Position numbers and translations under genes: made by a program. Shown here piece after piece: positions 7,940 to 15,607 of a stretch of 64,000 nt of DNA. The first letter of the stretch is position 1; every line of letters starts with the position of its first letter. This DNA comes from Chitinophagaceae bacterium. Its GTDB lineage: Bacteria; Bacteroidota; Bacteroidia; Chitinophagales; Chitinophagaceae. The stretch is from NCBI GenBank assembly GCA_025934485.1, contig JAICXX010000001.1, positions 1 to 64,000 of the forward strand, given 5' to 3'. The notes under the pieces were generated by a model. The model ran no database searches. It was not told the DNA's origin and saw nothing but the letters and a program-made list of their open reading frames with translations.

Positions 7940-8777
7940 ACCTATAATATCCTTTTCCTGTCTTTCGACCCAATGCGCCTTCCTTTACTTTTTGCTCCTG
8001 AAGAGACGATGGACGCAGCCTGAGTGGCCTGCCCATGGCTTCGTATACCGAGCAGCTAACGGTAAAATTGATATCATTGCCGATGAGATCCATCAGCCGG
8101 AACGGACCCATCTTGAAACCCGCGGCTTCCATGAGCGTGTCGACGGTCCCGATGTCCGCTAATCCCTGTTCCACCAGGCGCAACGCTTCCAGATAATAAG
8201 GCCGGGCCACATGATTCACGATAAAACCGGGCGAGTCCCGGCAAACCACCGGCGTCTTCCCCATTTGCAAGGCCACGGCTACCACCGTTTGGGCCACCGC
8301 AGGCGAGGTCTTCGCCGTTGTGACGACCTCCACCAGCTTCATCAGCGGGGCGGGATTGAAGAAATGCATGCCTACGAATCTATCCGGCCGGGGGATGGCT
8401 GCGGCGAGTTCGGTGAGGGAAAGACTCGACGTATTGGATGCGAATATCGTATCGGGGGAGTTCAGCTCAGCGAGCTGCCTGAAGACACCCGTTTTTACTT
8501 CGGGGCGCTCGACGATGGCTTCGATGATCAGGTCGGCTATGCAATCTGCGATAGCGGTGGAATAACGGAGCCGGCTTGTCGCGGCCTGCTGCGCGTCGGA
8601 TGTAAGCCTGCCCTTTTCCCTCAGCGTTTGCAGACTTTTTTCGATGGCCACGCGCCCTTTTTCCACCATGTTCGCATCGACGTCATACAGCAGCGTGCTG
8701 TATCCGCCCATGGCGGCAACCTGGGCGATTCCACTGCCCATTGTGCCTGCCCCGCAAACGACGATTGTATTTATCAT
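7926..8777 (-). CDS. 3-hydroxybutyryl-CoA dehydrogenase
   Basis: Protein of 283 residues of the short 3-hydroxyacyl-CoA dehydrogenase family. The N-terminal NAD-binding motif is VVCGAGTMGSGIAQVAA; the SSLSLTEL, HFFNPAPLMKLVEV and DSPGFIVNHVARPYYLEA segments are characteristic. It oxidises (S)-3-hydroxybutyryl-CoA to acetoacetyl-CoA or the reverse. The start is taken at the ATG at 8775-8777; a TTG three codons upstream is also possible. It is first of two overlapping genes and divergent from the toxin-antitoxin-like module. Confidence 0.92.
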   Translation of the reverse strand: MINTIVVCGAGTMGSGIAQVAAMGGYSTLLYDVDANMVEKGRVAIEKSLQTLREKGRLTSDAQQAATSRLRYSTAIADCIADLIIEAIVERPEVKTGVFRQLAELNSPDTIFASNTSSLSLTELAAAIPRPDRFVGMHFFNPAPLMKLVEVVTTAKTSPAVAQTVVAVALQMGKTPVVCRDSPGFIVNHVARPYYLEALRLVEQGLADIGTVDTLMEAAGFKMGPFRLMDLIGNDINFTVSCSVYEAMGRPLRLRPSSLQEQKVKEGALGRKTGKGYYRYEQS

Positions 8778-8806
8778 TTTATTCAATGAAATATTATATT
8801 AACTTC

Positions 8807-8814
8807 TACTTTTG
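8807..8814 (+). promoter_or_regulatory. -7 box for the DUF433/DUF5615 module
   Basis: TACTTTTG matches TAnnTTTG. It lies 48 nt before the ATG at 8863, leaving a leader of roughly 40 nt that contains the 12-bp palindrome at 8840-8851. Confidence 0.55.
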
Positions 8815-8839
8815 TCATAAAAGGGCTAAATTGTTAATA

Positions 8840-8851
8840 CCTCAATTGAGG
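8840..8851. promoter_or_regulatory. Perfect 12-bp palindrome, candidate operator
   Basis: cctcaattgagg is perfectly self-complementary. It lies between the -7 box and the start codon of a gene whose product begins with a helix-turn-helix-like segment. This is the usual place for an autoregulatory operator in a toxin-antitoxin operon. The function is inferred. Confidence 0.5.
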
Positions 8852-8862
8852 ACATTTTCCAT

Positions 8863-9537
8863 ATGGGCACAATGATAAAGAAAAAACCATCATTGGGAAT
8901 TGGTTTGTACACGATTCCTGATGTTGCAAATATCCTGAATTTGGACGGTAATCTTGTCCAAAGATGGTTGCGGGAGTACTGGGGCAATCGATTTAGCGTC
9001 GGGCAGGATATCCTTTCGTCTTGGGGTAAAGGCAGGGATAAAGCGGTACATTTTTTCACTTTAATCGAGTTTTACGTCTTTTATCAACTCAGGAAACAGG
9101 GGGTAAGTGCCCAAAATATCGCAAAATCCCATGAAATTATTCGCCAGGAACTAGACAACGCCTTCCCATTTGCCAATGCAATCATTCTTACCGATGGGAA
9201 AAAGATATTTTACTCAAAAGACGGCGATTTGATCATTAATGCGGACAAGTCAAAGCAAATCAACTTTAAGTCAATTATCGAAGAGTTTTGCCATAAGATT
9301 GATTTCGGAAAAGACGCGTATGCACTCAGGTATTGGCCGTTGGGAAAGGAAAAGAATATAGTTGTTGATCCTCACCATCAGCTCGGTCAGCCTACGGTCA
9401 AAAACACGAACATTCTTGCCGAAACACTTTACAGCATGTATACATCAGGGGAAAAAATAAGCTTTATTTCTTCTCTTTATGATGTTTCGGAAAATGATGT
9501 CAAGGCCTCTATTGAATTTTTTAAGAAAGCTGCCTGA
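8863..9537 (+). CDS. HTH-DUF433 protein, putative antitoxin
   Basis: Protein of 224 residues. The first 60 residues (GLYTIPDVANILNLDGNLVQ, then a WLREYW segment) resemble a MerR-like winged HTH. A central region follows (about 65-160). The last 60 residues (IVVDPHHQLGQPTVKNTNIL, then SGEKISFISSLYDVSENDVK) match the pattern of DUF433, a small domain often paired with PIN-like toxins. The DNA is visibly more AT-rich than the flanking genes, which suggests horizontal acquisition. Its TGA stop shares one base with the ATG of the downstream gene, so the two are translationally coupled. The antitoxin role is inferred from domain and layout. Confidence 0.7.
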   Translation: MGTMIKKKPSLGIGLYTIPDVANILNLDGNLVQRWLREYWGNRFSVGQDILSSWGKGRDKAVHFFTLIEFYVFYQLRKQGVSAQNIAKSHEIIRQELDNAFPFANAIILTDGKKIFYSKDGDLIINADKSKQINFKSIIEEFCHKIDFGKDAYALRYWPLGKEKNIVVDPHHQLGQPTVKNTNILAETLYSMYTSGEKISFISSLYDVSENDVKASIEFFKKAA

Positions 9538-9935
9538 TGAAAATATACATTGACGAGAACATGCCGCCGCAGTTGGCCGATGGGCTGGCCATACTGGAAA
9601 AGCCAAATAATGAAGGCGTCGAGGTCTATTCCATACAAAAAGAATATGGTAGGGGTATTCAGGATGAAGACTGGATTCCGCAAGTGGGTCAGGTTAACGG
9701 TATTGTCATCACTCAGGACTCGAAAATGCAGCGAATTAAGTCCCAATTCCGCTTATTAAGAGAATATAAGTTGGGCGTCTTTTATCTGATTCCGCCAGGA
9801 AAACAAGGATATACTTATTGGGAAATGGTTGAAAAAATTATCCTCAATTGGCAGGAAATCAAAGGTTTGTCAAAAAGAAACAAACCGCCCTTCGCCTTTA
9901 GAATTACAGCGCGAAAGATTGAAAAGATAACTTGA
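9537..9935 (+). CDS. DUF5615 PIN-like protein, putative toxin
   Basis: Protein of 132 residues. The N-terminus MKIYIDENMPPQLADGL is the acidic signature of DUF5615, a PIN-like fold. Further acidic residues (QDEDWI and VITQDSKM) fit the other metal-binding positions of a PIN nuclease. The C-terminus is basic (…ARKIEKIT). PIN-domain toxins cleave RNA, but activity of this subfamily is not established to my knowledge. The ATG overlaps the upstream stop (TGATG). AT-rich like its partner and ending 7 bp before the convergent pheS gene, it looks like an inserted two-gene cassette. Confidence 0.72.
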   Translation: MKIYIDENMPPQLADGLAILEKPNNEGVEVYSIQKEYGRGIQDEDWIPQVGQVNGIVITQDSKMQRIKSQFRLLREYKLGVFYLIPPGKQGYTYWEMVEKIILNWQEIKGLSKRNKPPFAFRITARKIEKIT

Positions 9936-9942
9936 TCTGCCT

Positions 9943-10974
9943 CTACACCGCGCCGGTGAACTGTTTCAGGAACCGGACATCGTTTTGGGAATAGAGCCGA
10001 AGATCGTTGATGCGGTATTTGAGCTGGGAGATGCGTTCGATACCCATTCCAAAGGCAAACCCCGTATACTTGTTGCTGTCGATGCCAAAATTCTCCAGCA
10101 TCTTAGGATGCACCATGCCGCTCCCCAGGATCTCTACCCAGCCCGTGTGTTTACAAACACTACAGCCGCTGCCACCGCAGATGCGGCAAGTGATATCCAT
10201 TTCGGCGCTGGGCTCGGTGAAAGGGAAATAGGAAGGCCGGAAACGTACTTTGATGTCCTTATCGAACATCTCCTGCACGAAGAAATAAAGCGTTTGTTTC
10301 AAATCCGCGAAAGAGACGTTTTCGTCTACATACAATCCTTCCGTTTGGTGGAAAAAACAATGCGCCCGGGCGCTGATGGTTTCATTGCGATACACCCGTC
10401 CCGGACAGATGATCCGGATCGGCGGTTTCTGCCGCTCCATGGTCCTGGCCTGTACGCTGCTGGTGTGGGTGCGAAGAAGCCAGTCCGGATTTTGATGGAT
10501 GTAAAATGTATCCTGCATATCCCGCGCCGGATGGTTCTCGGGCAGGTTGAGGGCTGTAAAGTTGTGCCAGTCGTCTTCGATCTCCGGTCCTTCGGCTACG
10601 GCAAAACCCAGACGGCCGAAGATCTTCACGATTTGATCGCGCACCAGCGTGATAGGATGATGCGTACCCAGCGGAAGCGTGTCGCCGGGCAGGCTCAGAT
10701 CGATATTCCGAACGGGACCGGTGGCAGAGGAACCGAGACTATTCTTCCAATCTTCGTATTTCGACTCTGCCACTTGCTTGAACGCATTGAGGACGGCGCC
10801 GAAAGCCTTTTTTTGATCGTTCGGGACATTTTTCATCTCCGTGAAGAGTCCTTTGACGATGCCTTTGGTACCCAGAAACTTGATGCGATAAGCTTCCAGG
10901 GCATCGACCCCATCAGGAACGATAGCGGCGATCTCCTGCTTGTATTGCTCAATTTGCTGTAACAATTGGTCCAT
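9943..10974 (-). CDS. pheS: Phenylalanine-tRNA ligase alpha subunit
   Basis: Class II aminoacyl-tRNA synthetase alpha chain of 343 residues. An N-terminal coiled coil (about 1-85) is followed by the catalytic core with HPARDMQDTFYI, the motif 2 region RTHTSSVQARTME…PIRIICPGRVYRNE, and the C-terminal motif 3 GFAFGMGIERISQLKY. The frame is open to 11112, but homology to the family begins at the ATG at 10972-10974. The -7 box at 11000-11007 lies ahead of that ATG. pheT is not adjacent, which is common in Bacteroidota. Confidence 0.96.
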   Translation of the reverse strand: MDQLLQQIEQYKQEIAAIVPDGVDALEAYRIKFLGTKGIVKGLFTEMKNVPNDQKKAFGAVLNAFKQVAESKYEDWKNSLGSSATGPVRNIDLSLPGDTLPLGTHHPITLVRDQIVKIFGRLGFAVAEGPEIEDDWHNFTALNLPENHPARDMQDTFYIHQNPDWLLRTHTSSVQARTMERQKPPIRIICPGRVYRNETISARAHCFFHQTEGLYVDENVSFADLKQTLYFFVQEMFDKDIKVRFRPSYFPFTEPSAEMDITCRICGGSGCSVCKHTGWVEILGSGMVHPKMLENFGIDSNKYTGFAFGMGIERISQLKYRINDLRLYSQNDVRFLKQFTGAV

Positions 10975-10988
10975 AGTGCGAAGATACG

Positions 10989-10996
10989 TAAGTTTG
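10989..10996 (+). promoter_or_regulatory. -7 box for the ureohydrolase-like gene
   Basis: TAAGTTTG matches TAnnTTTG exactly and lies 15 nt before the ATG at 11012. It is only 3 nt from the oppositely oriented box of pheS, so the two polymerase footprints must overlap. Confidence 0.6.
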
Positions 10997-10999
10997 CCG

Positions 11000-11007
11000 C
11001 AAACGTA
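11000..11007 (-). promoter_or_regulatory. -7 box for pheS
   Basis: On the minus strand the sequence reads TACGTTTG, an exact TAnnTTTG match 25 nt before the pheS ATG. It supports the start at 10974 and excludes the longer frame to 11112. Confidence 0.65.
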
Positions 11008-11011
11008 ATCC

Positions 11012-12148
11012 ATGTCGCCCAACCTGCATATCAGCGATTTCCTCGATTCTGTGAGCCTGGCCGAACTGTCGCAGGACCAGGGATATAGGGACGGACAGGT
11101 AGGTAAGATCATCGACCTCTATGACGAAGGTTTTCCGGATGTTTATGCGGCGGATCTTGTGCTCGTAGGCTGCGAAGAGACACGGGGCCTCGGCCGCGAC
11201 AAACGCGAATCCGGCGGCCCGGATGCCATCCGGGAACAGTTCTATCAACTTTATTATTGGCATCATGATATCAAACTGGCCGATGTCGGCAATATCCGCG
11301 CCGGCGCAACGCTGAGCGATACCTATGCGGCGCTGAAAACGGTGCTGCGCGAGATCACGGCCATCGGGAAAACGGCCGTCGTCCTGGGCGGTTCGCATGA
11401 CCTCACCCTTGCGCAATACTATACCTATGCGGATAAAAAACACATCGTCGAGGCGACGGGTGTCGATGCCCTCATCGATCTGGACATCCACTCCCAACAC
11501 CGCAGCGACAATTTCCTGATGGAGATGCTCACTCACGAGCCCAACTATATCCATCATTATAATCATATCGGTTTCCAGAGCTATTACGTGCACCCGCATA
11601 TGCTGGAGACCATGGACAAGCTGCGCTTCGATTGTTTCCGGCTGGGCAGCGTGAAAGACAACATCGAGGAGATGGAGCCGGTGATCCGCAATTCACACCT
11701 CTTCTCCTTCGATATATCCGCTATCGCCAATGCCTTTGCACCGGCCAATCAGTTATCGCCAAACGGTTTCAACGGCGAAGAAGCGTGCATCCTCATGCGT
11801 TATGCCGGACTGAGCCACAACGTCAACACCGTAGGCATCTACGGGTATATGCCGGGTAAGGATAAGGAGCGATTGACGGCGCGGCAGATCAGCCATATGC
11901 TCTGGTATCTCATCGACGGCAAAAGCAAGGGACGCCGTGAGGCCGCATTGTCCGACCGGGATCTCTTTGTCGAATACCATACTGCTTTCGCTTCTGTGGA
12001 AACCACCTTTCTGCAAAGTAAAAAGACACAGCGCTGGTGGATGCAGCTCCCCGATAGCAAATACATCGCCTGCAGCTACCAGGATTATCTGCTGGCCAGC
12101 AGCAACGAGATCCCCGAACGCTGGCTCCGGGCGCAGGAACGGGGGTAA
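11012..12148 (+). CDS. Arginase/formimidoylglutamase-family protein
   Basis: Protein of 378 residues of the ureohydrolase fold. The first metal-site motif is recognisable (VVLGGSHDLTLAQY, about residue 130). The second and third motifs are non-canonical: LIDLDIHSQHRSD in place of DAHxD, and FSFDISAIANAFAP in place of SxDxDxxDP. This variant is familiar from Bacteroidota proteins annotated as formimidoylglutamase-like. Whether the dinuclear manganese site is complete is uncertain. No other histidine-degradation gene is nearby. It starts at the ATG at 11012 behind its own -7 box. Confidence 0.75.
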   Translation: MSPNLHISDFLDSVSLAELSQDQGYRDGQVGKIIDLYDEGFPDVYAADLVLVGCEETRGLGRDKRESGGPDAIREQFYQLYYWHHDIKLADVGNIRAGATLSDTYAALKTVLREITAIGKTAVVLGGSHDLTLAQYYTYADKKHIVEATGVDALIDLDIHSQHRSDNFLMEMLTHEPNYIHHYNHIGFQSYYVHPHMLETMDKLRFDCFRLGSVKDNIEEMEPVIRNSHLFSFDISAIANAFAPANQLSPNGFNGEEACILMRYAGLSHNVNTVGIYGYMPGKDKERLTARQISHMLWYLIDGKSKGRREAALSDRDLFVEYHTAFASVETTFLQSKKTQRWWMQLPDSKYIACSYQDYLLASSNEIPERWLRAQERG

Positions 12149-12165
12149 GATCGTATATTGCAGGT

Positions 12166-13554
12166 ATGAAGAAGCTCGCCACCCTCCTGCTCTTACCCGT
12201 TATACTTTTCGGTTGCGCCACGTCGCATACAGCCGGTTCGGCTCCCGAAAAACATTCCAAAGATCCGTTGATGCAATTCACCGAGGATTCGCTGCTGAGC
12301 CAGCCCGGCCTCCTGCCGGCACAGGTGGGCCTCTGTCTTTATGACCCCGCTTCGTCGACCTACAAATTCGACTACCAGGGTGACAAATACTTTATGCCCG
12401 CCAGCAACACCAAGCTCTTTTCGCTGTATGCCGGTTTGAGCCATCTTGGCGACTCGCTCGTAGGCATGCGGTATTGGGATGCAGACACCGCGCTTTTCGT
12501 GATAGCCTCGGGCGACCCCACGTTCCTGCACCCTGAATTTCCCGACCAGCCTGTGATCCGGTTTTTACAGCAGGTTCACAAACCCATTTATATTACGGAG
12601 GCCAACTGGCAGGATAAGCCCTTTGGCCGCGGCTGGGCCTGGGACGACTATAACGACGATTATATGCCCGAGCGCAGCGCGTTTCCGGTATATGGCAACC
12701 TCATCCGCTGGATCTATGATACGACCTCGCAGAGTTTCTATTCGATTCCCGACATCGACTGGCCCGTAAAGTTCTCGCCGGATTCGTCGAAGCAGGGTTT
12801 TTCCGTCCGTCGGGACGTCCATAACAATGTATTCACGATCACCGAAGGTAAGGGGCGCGTGCGGGAACAGGATGTCCCCTTTATCACGGACGGGAGCGCT
12901 TCCGCTGCGCTGTTGCTGAAAGACACGGTGGGGCGGGCTGTCGCGGTGGGTACGCTGCCCGGGCACAGATACGGGCTTCCGCCGGGGATTACCCAGTTTT
13001 CGCAGCAGGACCTGCTCCGGGCGGGCTACAATGTCGTGCATTCGCGTCCTCTGGATTCTTTGTTCAGGCCGATGATGTACAACAGCGACAACTTCTTTGC
13101 CGAACAGACCCTGCTGATGGTGAGCAACGAACTGCTGGGTAAGATGAACGATGGCCGTATCATCGATACCCTGCTCTCCACCGATCTCAAAGGACTGCCC
13201 CAGCGACCCATTTGGGTGGACGGGTGCGGCCTCAGCCGGAATGATCTCTTCACCCCGCGCGATTTCGTTTGGCTGCTGGATACCATGCAAAAGCGGTTTG
13301 GCTTGAACCGGATGAAAGGTATCCTGCCGACGGGCGGCACCGGTACCCTCGCCAGCTACTATCACGATGACGTGGGGTTTATCTATGCCAAGACCGGCAG
13401 CCTCAGCGGTGTCGTTGCGCTCAGCGGCTATCTGATCACCAGAAAGAACCACCTGCTGCTGTTCTCGATCCTGATCAATAATTATATCGGCAGCGGCGTG
13501 ACGGTCCGGCGGAATATGGAGAAGTGGATCCATAAAGTGCGGGAGATGTACTAA
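12166..13554 (+). CDS. dacB: D-alanyl-D-alanine carboxypeptidase, PBP4/DacB family
   Basis: Lipoprotein of 462 residues with a signal peptide and lipobox (ILFGC, about residue 18). Peptidase family S13 motifs are all present: SxxK as ASNTKLF (near residue 82), SxN as YNSDNFFAEQ (near residue 305) and KTG as IYAKTGSLSG (near residue 410). The enzyme trims or cleaves peptidoglycan cross-links in the periplasm. It lies 17 bp downstream of the ureohydrolase gene and could share its transcript. Lipid anchoring of an S13 enzyme is common in Bacteroidota. Confidence 0.9.
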   Translation: MKKLATLLLLPVILFGCATSHTAGSAPEKHSKDPLMQFTEDSLLSQPGLLPAQVGLCLYDPASSTYKFDYQGDKYFMPASNTKLFSLYAGLSHLGDSLVGMRYWDADTALFVIASGDPTFLHPEFPDQPVIRFLQQVHKPIYITEANWQDKPFGRGWAWDDYNDDYMPERSAFPVYGNLIRWIYDTTSQSFYSIPDIDWPVKFSPDSSKQGFSVRRDVHNNVFTITEGKGRVREQDVPFITDGSASAALLLKDTVGRAVAVGTLPGHRYGLPPGITQFSQQDLLRAGYNVVHSRPLDSLFRPMMYNSDNFFAEQTLLMVSNELLGKMNDGRIIDTLLSTDLKGLPQRPIWVDGCGLSRNDLFTPRDFVWLLDTMQKRFGLNRMKGILPTGGTGTLASYYHDDVGFIYAKTGSLSGVVALSGYLITRKNHLLLFSILINNYIGSGVTVRRNMEKWIHKVREMY

Positions 13555-13628
13555 TTTTTGCTTTTACCCAACGTTTTTCCAAGCATAGCCGTACGTTTGG
13601 GAGGATCAATCCTCTTAACCGTTAAATT

Positions 13629-15044
13629 ATGTTTATGAAGAACAAGTTTTACACCTTTATCTTACTGATCTTATGTTGCGGGTGGTGGACCGCCCGCGCG
13701 CAGGACTCTACCACTGCGTGCAATGCACAGTTTTCCGCCTCGGTGAGCGGTAACACGGTCGCTTTGAGGGCGGTGGACTCTGCTGCCTGGGTTCAGCATC
13801 TATGGATTTTCGGCGACACCAGCCAGCTTGGCTATGGTCCGTACGTGACGGCGACCCATACCTATAGTCATCCGGGCACCTATCGGGTGACCCATTTGGT
13901 TCGCGATTCGGCTGTGGGCTGTTTCGATTCATCGTCGCAGCTGGTCACTATCGGTGCGCCGCCGCCGCAGTGCAGCATCACTTTTATGTATAGCCACGAC
14001 AGCACCCGGCCGGGCCAGCCGTATTATTTCTATGCCCAGCCGAATCTGGGAGGTGCCTCCGCGGATACGGTTACGTGGAGGGTAAACGATACCATCGCCG
14101 GCACGGGCGACACGCTGGTCCGGGTATTACCCAACGGCGCCTCCAACGTCTGTGCGAATTTGGTGACCAGCTCGGGTTGCCAGAGCCAGTTTTGCCAGAC
14201 GATCGTTGTCGGCGATACCACGACGACACCTCCGCCACCCACCTGCAGCGTGAATGTTACCTACAGTCACGACAGCACCCAGCCGAATCAGCCATACATT
14301 TTCTTTGCTCAGCCGTCGCTGGCCGGCGCCACTTCGGACTCGGTTATCTGGCGGGTTAACGATACCATCGCCGGCATTGGCGATACCCTCGTCCGCGTTT
14401 TACACAATGGCATGAATACCGTCTGCGCGAACCTGGTCACCAATCTGGGGTGTCAAAGCCAGGCATGTGTCGCCATCCTGGTCGGCGATACCACGCCGCC
14501 GCCGCCGCCGCCACCCGCTTGCAGCATCAGCGTTACGGTAAGCCACGATAGCACCCGGCCGAATCAGCCCTATACGTTCAACGCGTTTGCGTCTATAGAC
14601 TCCGCCACCTCCGATTCGATCACCTGGTCGGTGAATGGTACCGCTGTGGGTACGGGTACTTCGCTTACACGTAGTTTCAGCAACGGAACCTACACGGTAT
14701 GTGCGGCGCTGGTTACCAATTTAGGTTGCACGAGCACGTCTTGCCAAACGATCACCGCCACGGATTCAACGGCGACGCCGCCGGACACCGCCGGCCAGCC
14801 GATCCGCTGTTTCCCCAACCCTGCATACAGCTCGACCAATGTCATCATCACGCTTAAAGCTCCGACGATGATCTATGTACGGGTCTACAATAGCATGGGC
14901 GGTGAGGTGGAAGAAAAGACCGTTTCCGGTTTCAGGGGTGCAAATATTATAAACGTGCCGCTGGGCTCGCTGCAACAAGGCATCTACTATATCCAGCTGC
15001 AATACGGCAATGAACTTAAACGCAGCAGGATACAGAAATTATAG
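13629..15044 (+). CDS. T9SS-secreted protein with three internal repeats
   Basis: Protein of 471 residues. A signal peptide (about 1-26) is followed by a PKD-like segment (about 30-115). Three tandem copies of an 85-90 residue unit follow, each opening with a Cys-x-[IV] strand and YSHDST or VSHDST and closing with a GCQSQ/GCTST Cys pair, separated by proline-rich linkers (TTTTPPPP, TPPPPPPP). The C-terminal 80 residues (IRCFPNPAYSSTNVIITL … GIYYIQLQYGNELKRSRIQKL) form a type A T9SS sorting domain, so the protein should be exported and surface-attached or secreted. Ligand unknown. Two ATGs at 13629 and 13635 are both possible starts. Confidence 0.85.
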   Translation: MFMKNKFYTFILLILCCGWWTARAQDSTTACNAQFSASVSGNTVALRAVDSAAWVQHLWIFGDTSQLGYGPYVTATHTYSHPGTYRVTHLVRDSAVGCFDSSSQLVTIGAPPPQCSITFMYSHDSTRPGQPYYFYAQPNLGGASADTVTWRVNDTIAGTGDTLVRVLPNGASNVCANLVTSSGCQSQFCQTIVVGDTTTTPPPPTCSVNVTYSHDSTQPNQPYIFFAQPSLAGATSDSVIWRVNDTIAGIGDTLVRVLHNGMNTVCANLVTNLGCQSQACVAILVGDTTPPPPPPPACSISVTVSHDSTRPNQPYTFNAFASIDSATSDSITWSVNGTAVGTGTSLTRSFSNGTYTVCAALVTNLGCTSTSCQTITATDSTATPPDTAGQPIRCFPNPAYSSTNVIITLKAPTMIYVRVYNSMGGEVEEKTVSGFRGANIINVPLGSLQQGIYYIQLQYGNELKRSRIQKL

Positions 15045-15052
15045 GCAGGACG

Positions 15053-15607
15053 TTGTATTCAAGAGAGGATGACATACAAATAATAATCCAGGGTTGCCTC
15101 AAAAACAACCGAAGGGCGCAGGAGGAGCTCTACAAGCGATATTATCCTGCGATGATGGCGCTTTGTCTCCGCTATTTGCGGGATCGCCAGGATGCGCTGG
15201 AAGTTTTGAATGATGCCCTATTGAAAGTTTACAAGCAAATGGGCCGCTTTGATCCAACCAAAGCGGCCCTTTATACCTGGATGCGAGCGATCGTGATCAA
15301 TACGGCGCTCGATGCGCTGCGGAGGCAAAAGGCGTTACGTGACAGGGAGATGATGCCCGAGGAGGAGGAACAACCCGGCGTCGACAACAAGGCGATCGCC
15401 AAGCTCAGCGGTAACGAATTATTGGGTGTCATCCGGCAGCTGCCCGCGACTACCCGGACGGTATTCAATCTCTATGTCGTCGATGGGTATGCGCACAAGG
15501 AGATCGGGGCTTTGCTATCGATCAGCGAGGGTACAAGCCGGTGGCATCTCAATGATGCGCGACGGCAGCTTAAGATGATCTTAAACCTTATGGAACCGAA
15601 AACTTAA
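15053..15607 (+). CDS. ECF-type RNA polymerase sigma factor (cassette 1)
   Basis: Sigma-70 family factor of 184 residues. Region 2 (about 22-90: EELYKRYYPAMMALCLRYLR, DALLKVYKQMGRFDP, LYTWMRAIVINTALD) and region 4 (about 120-178: LPATTRTVFNLYVVDGYAHK, EIGALLSISEGTSRWHL) are clear. The likely start is a TTG at 15053; the first in-frame ATG would remove part of region 2. It begins 8 bp after the T9SS cargo gene, and its TAA overlaps the ATG of the next gene by one base, which is expected to be its membrane-bound regulator. Confidence 0.9.
   Translation: MYSREDDIQIIIQGCLKNNRRAQEELYKRYYPAMMALCLRYLRDRQDALEVLNDALLKVYKQMGRFDPTKAALYTWMRAIVINTALDALRRQKALRDREMMPEEEEQPGVDNKAIAKLSGNELLGVIRQLPATTRTVFNLYVVDGYAHKEIGALLSISEGTSRWHLNDARRQLKMILNLMEPKT

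Noticed and set aside
10975-11112. Longer pheS start
   Set aside because: It would run through both promoters and the beginning of the divergent gene; the conserved protein begins at 10974.
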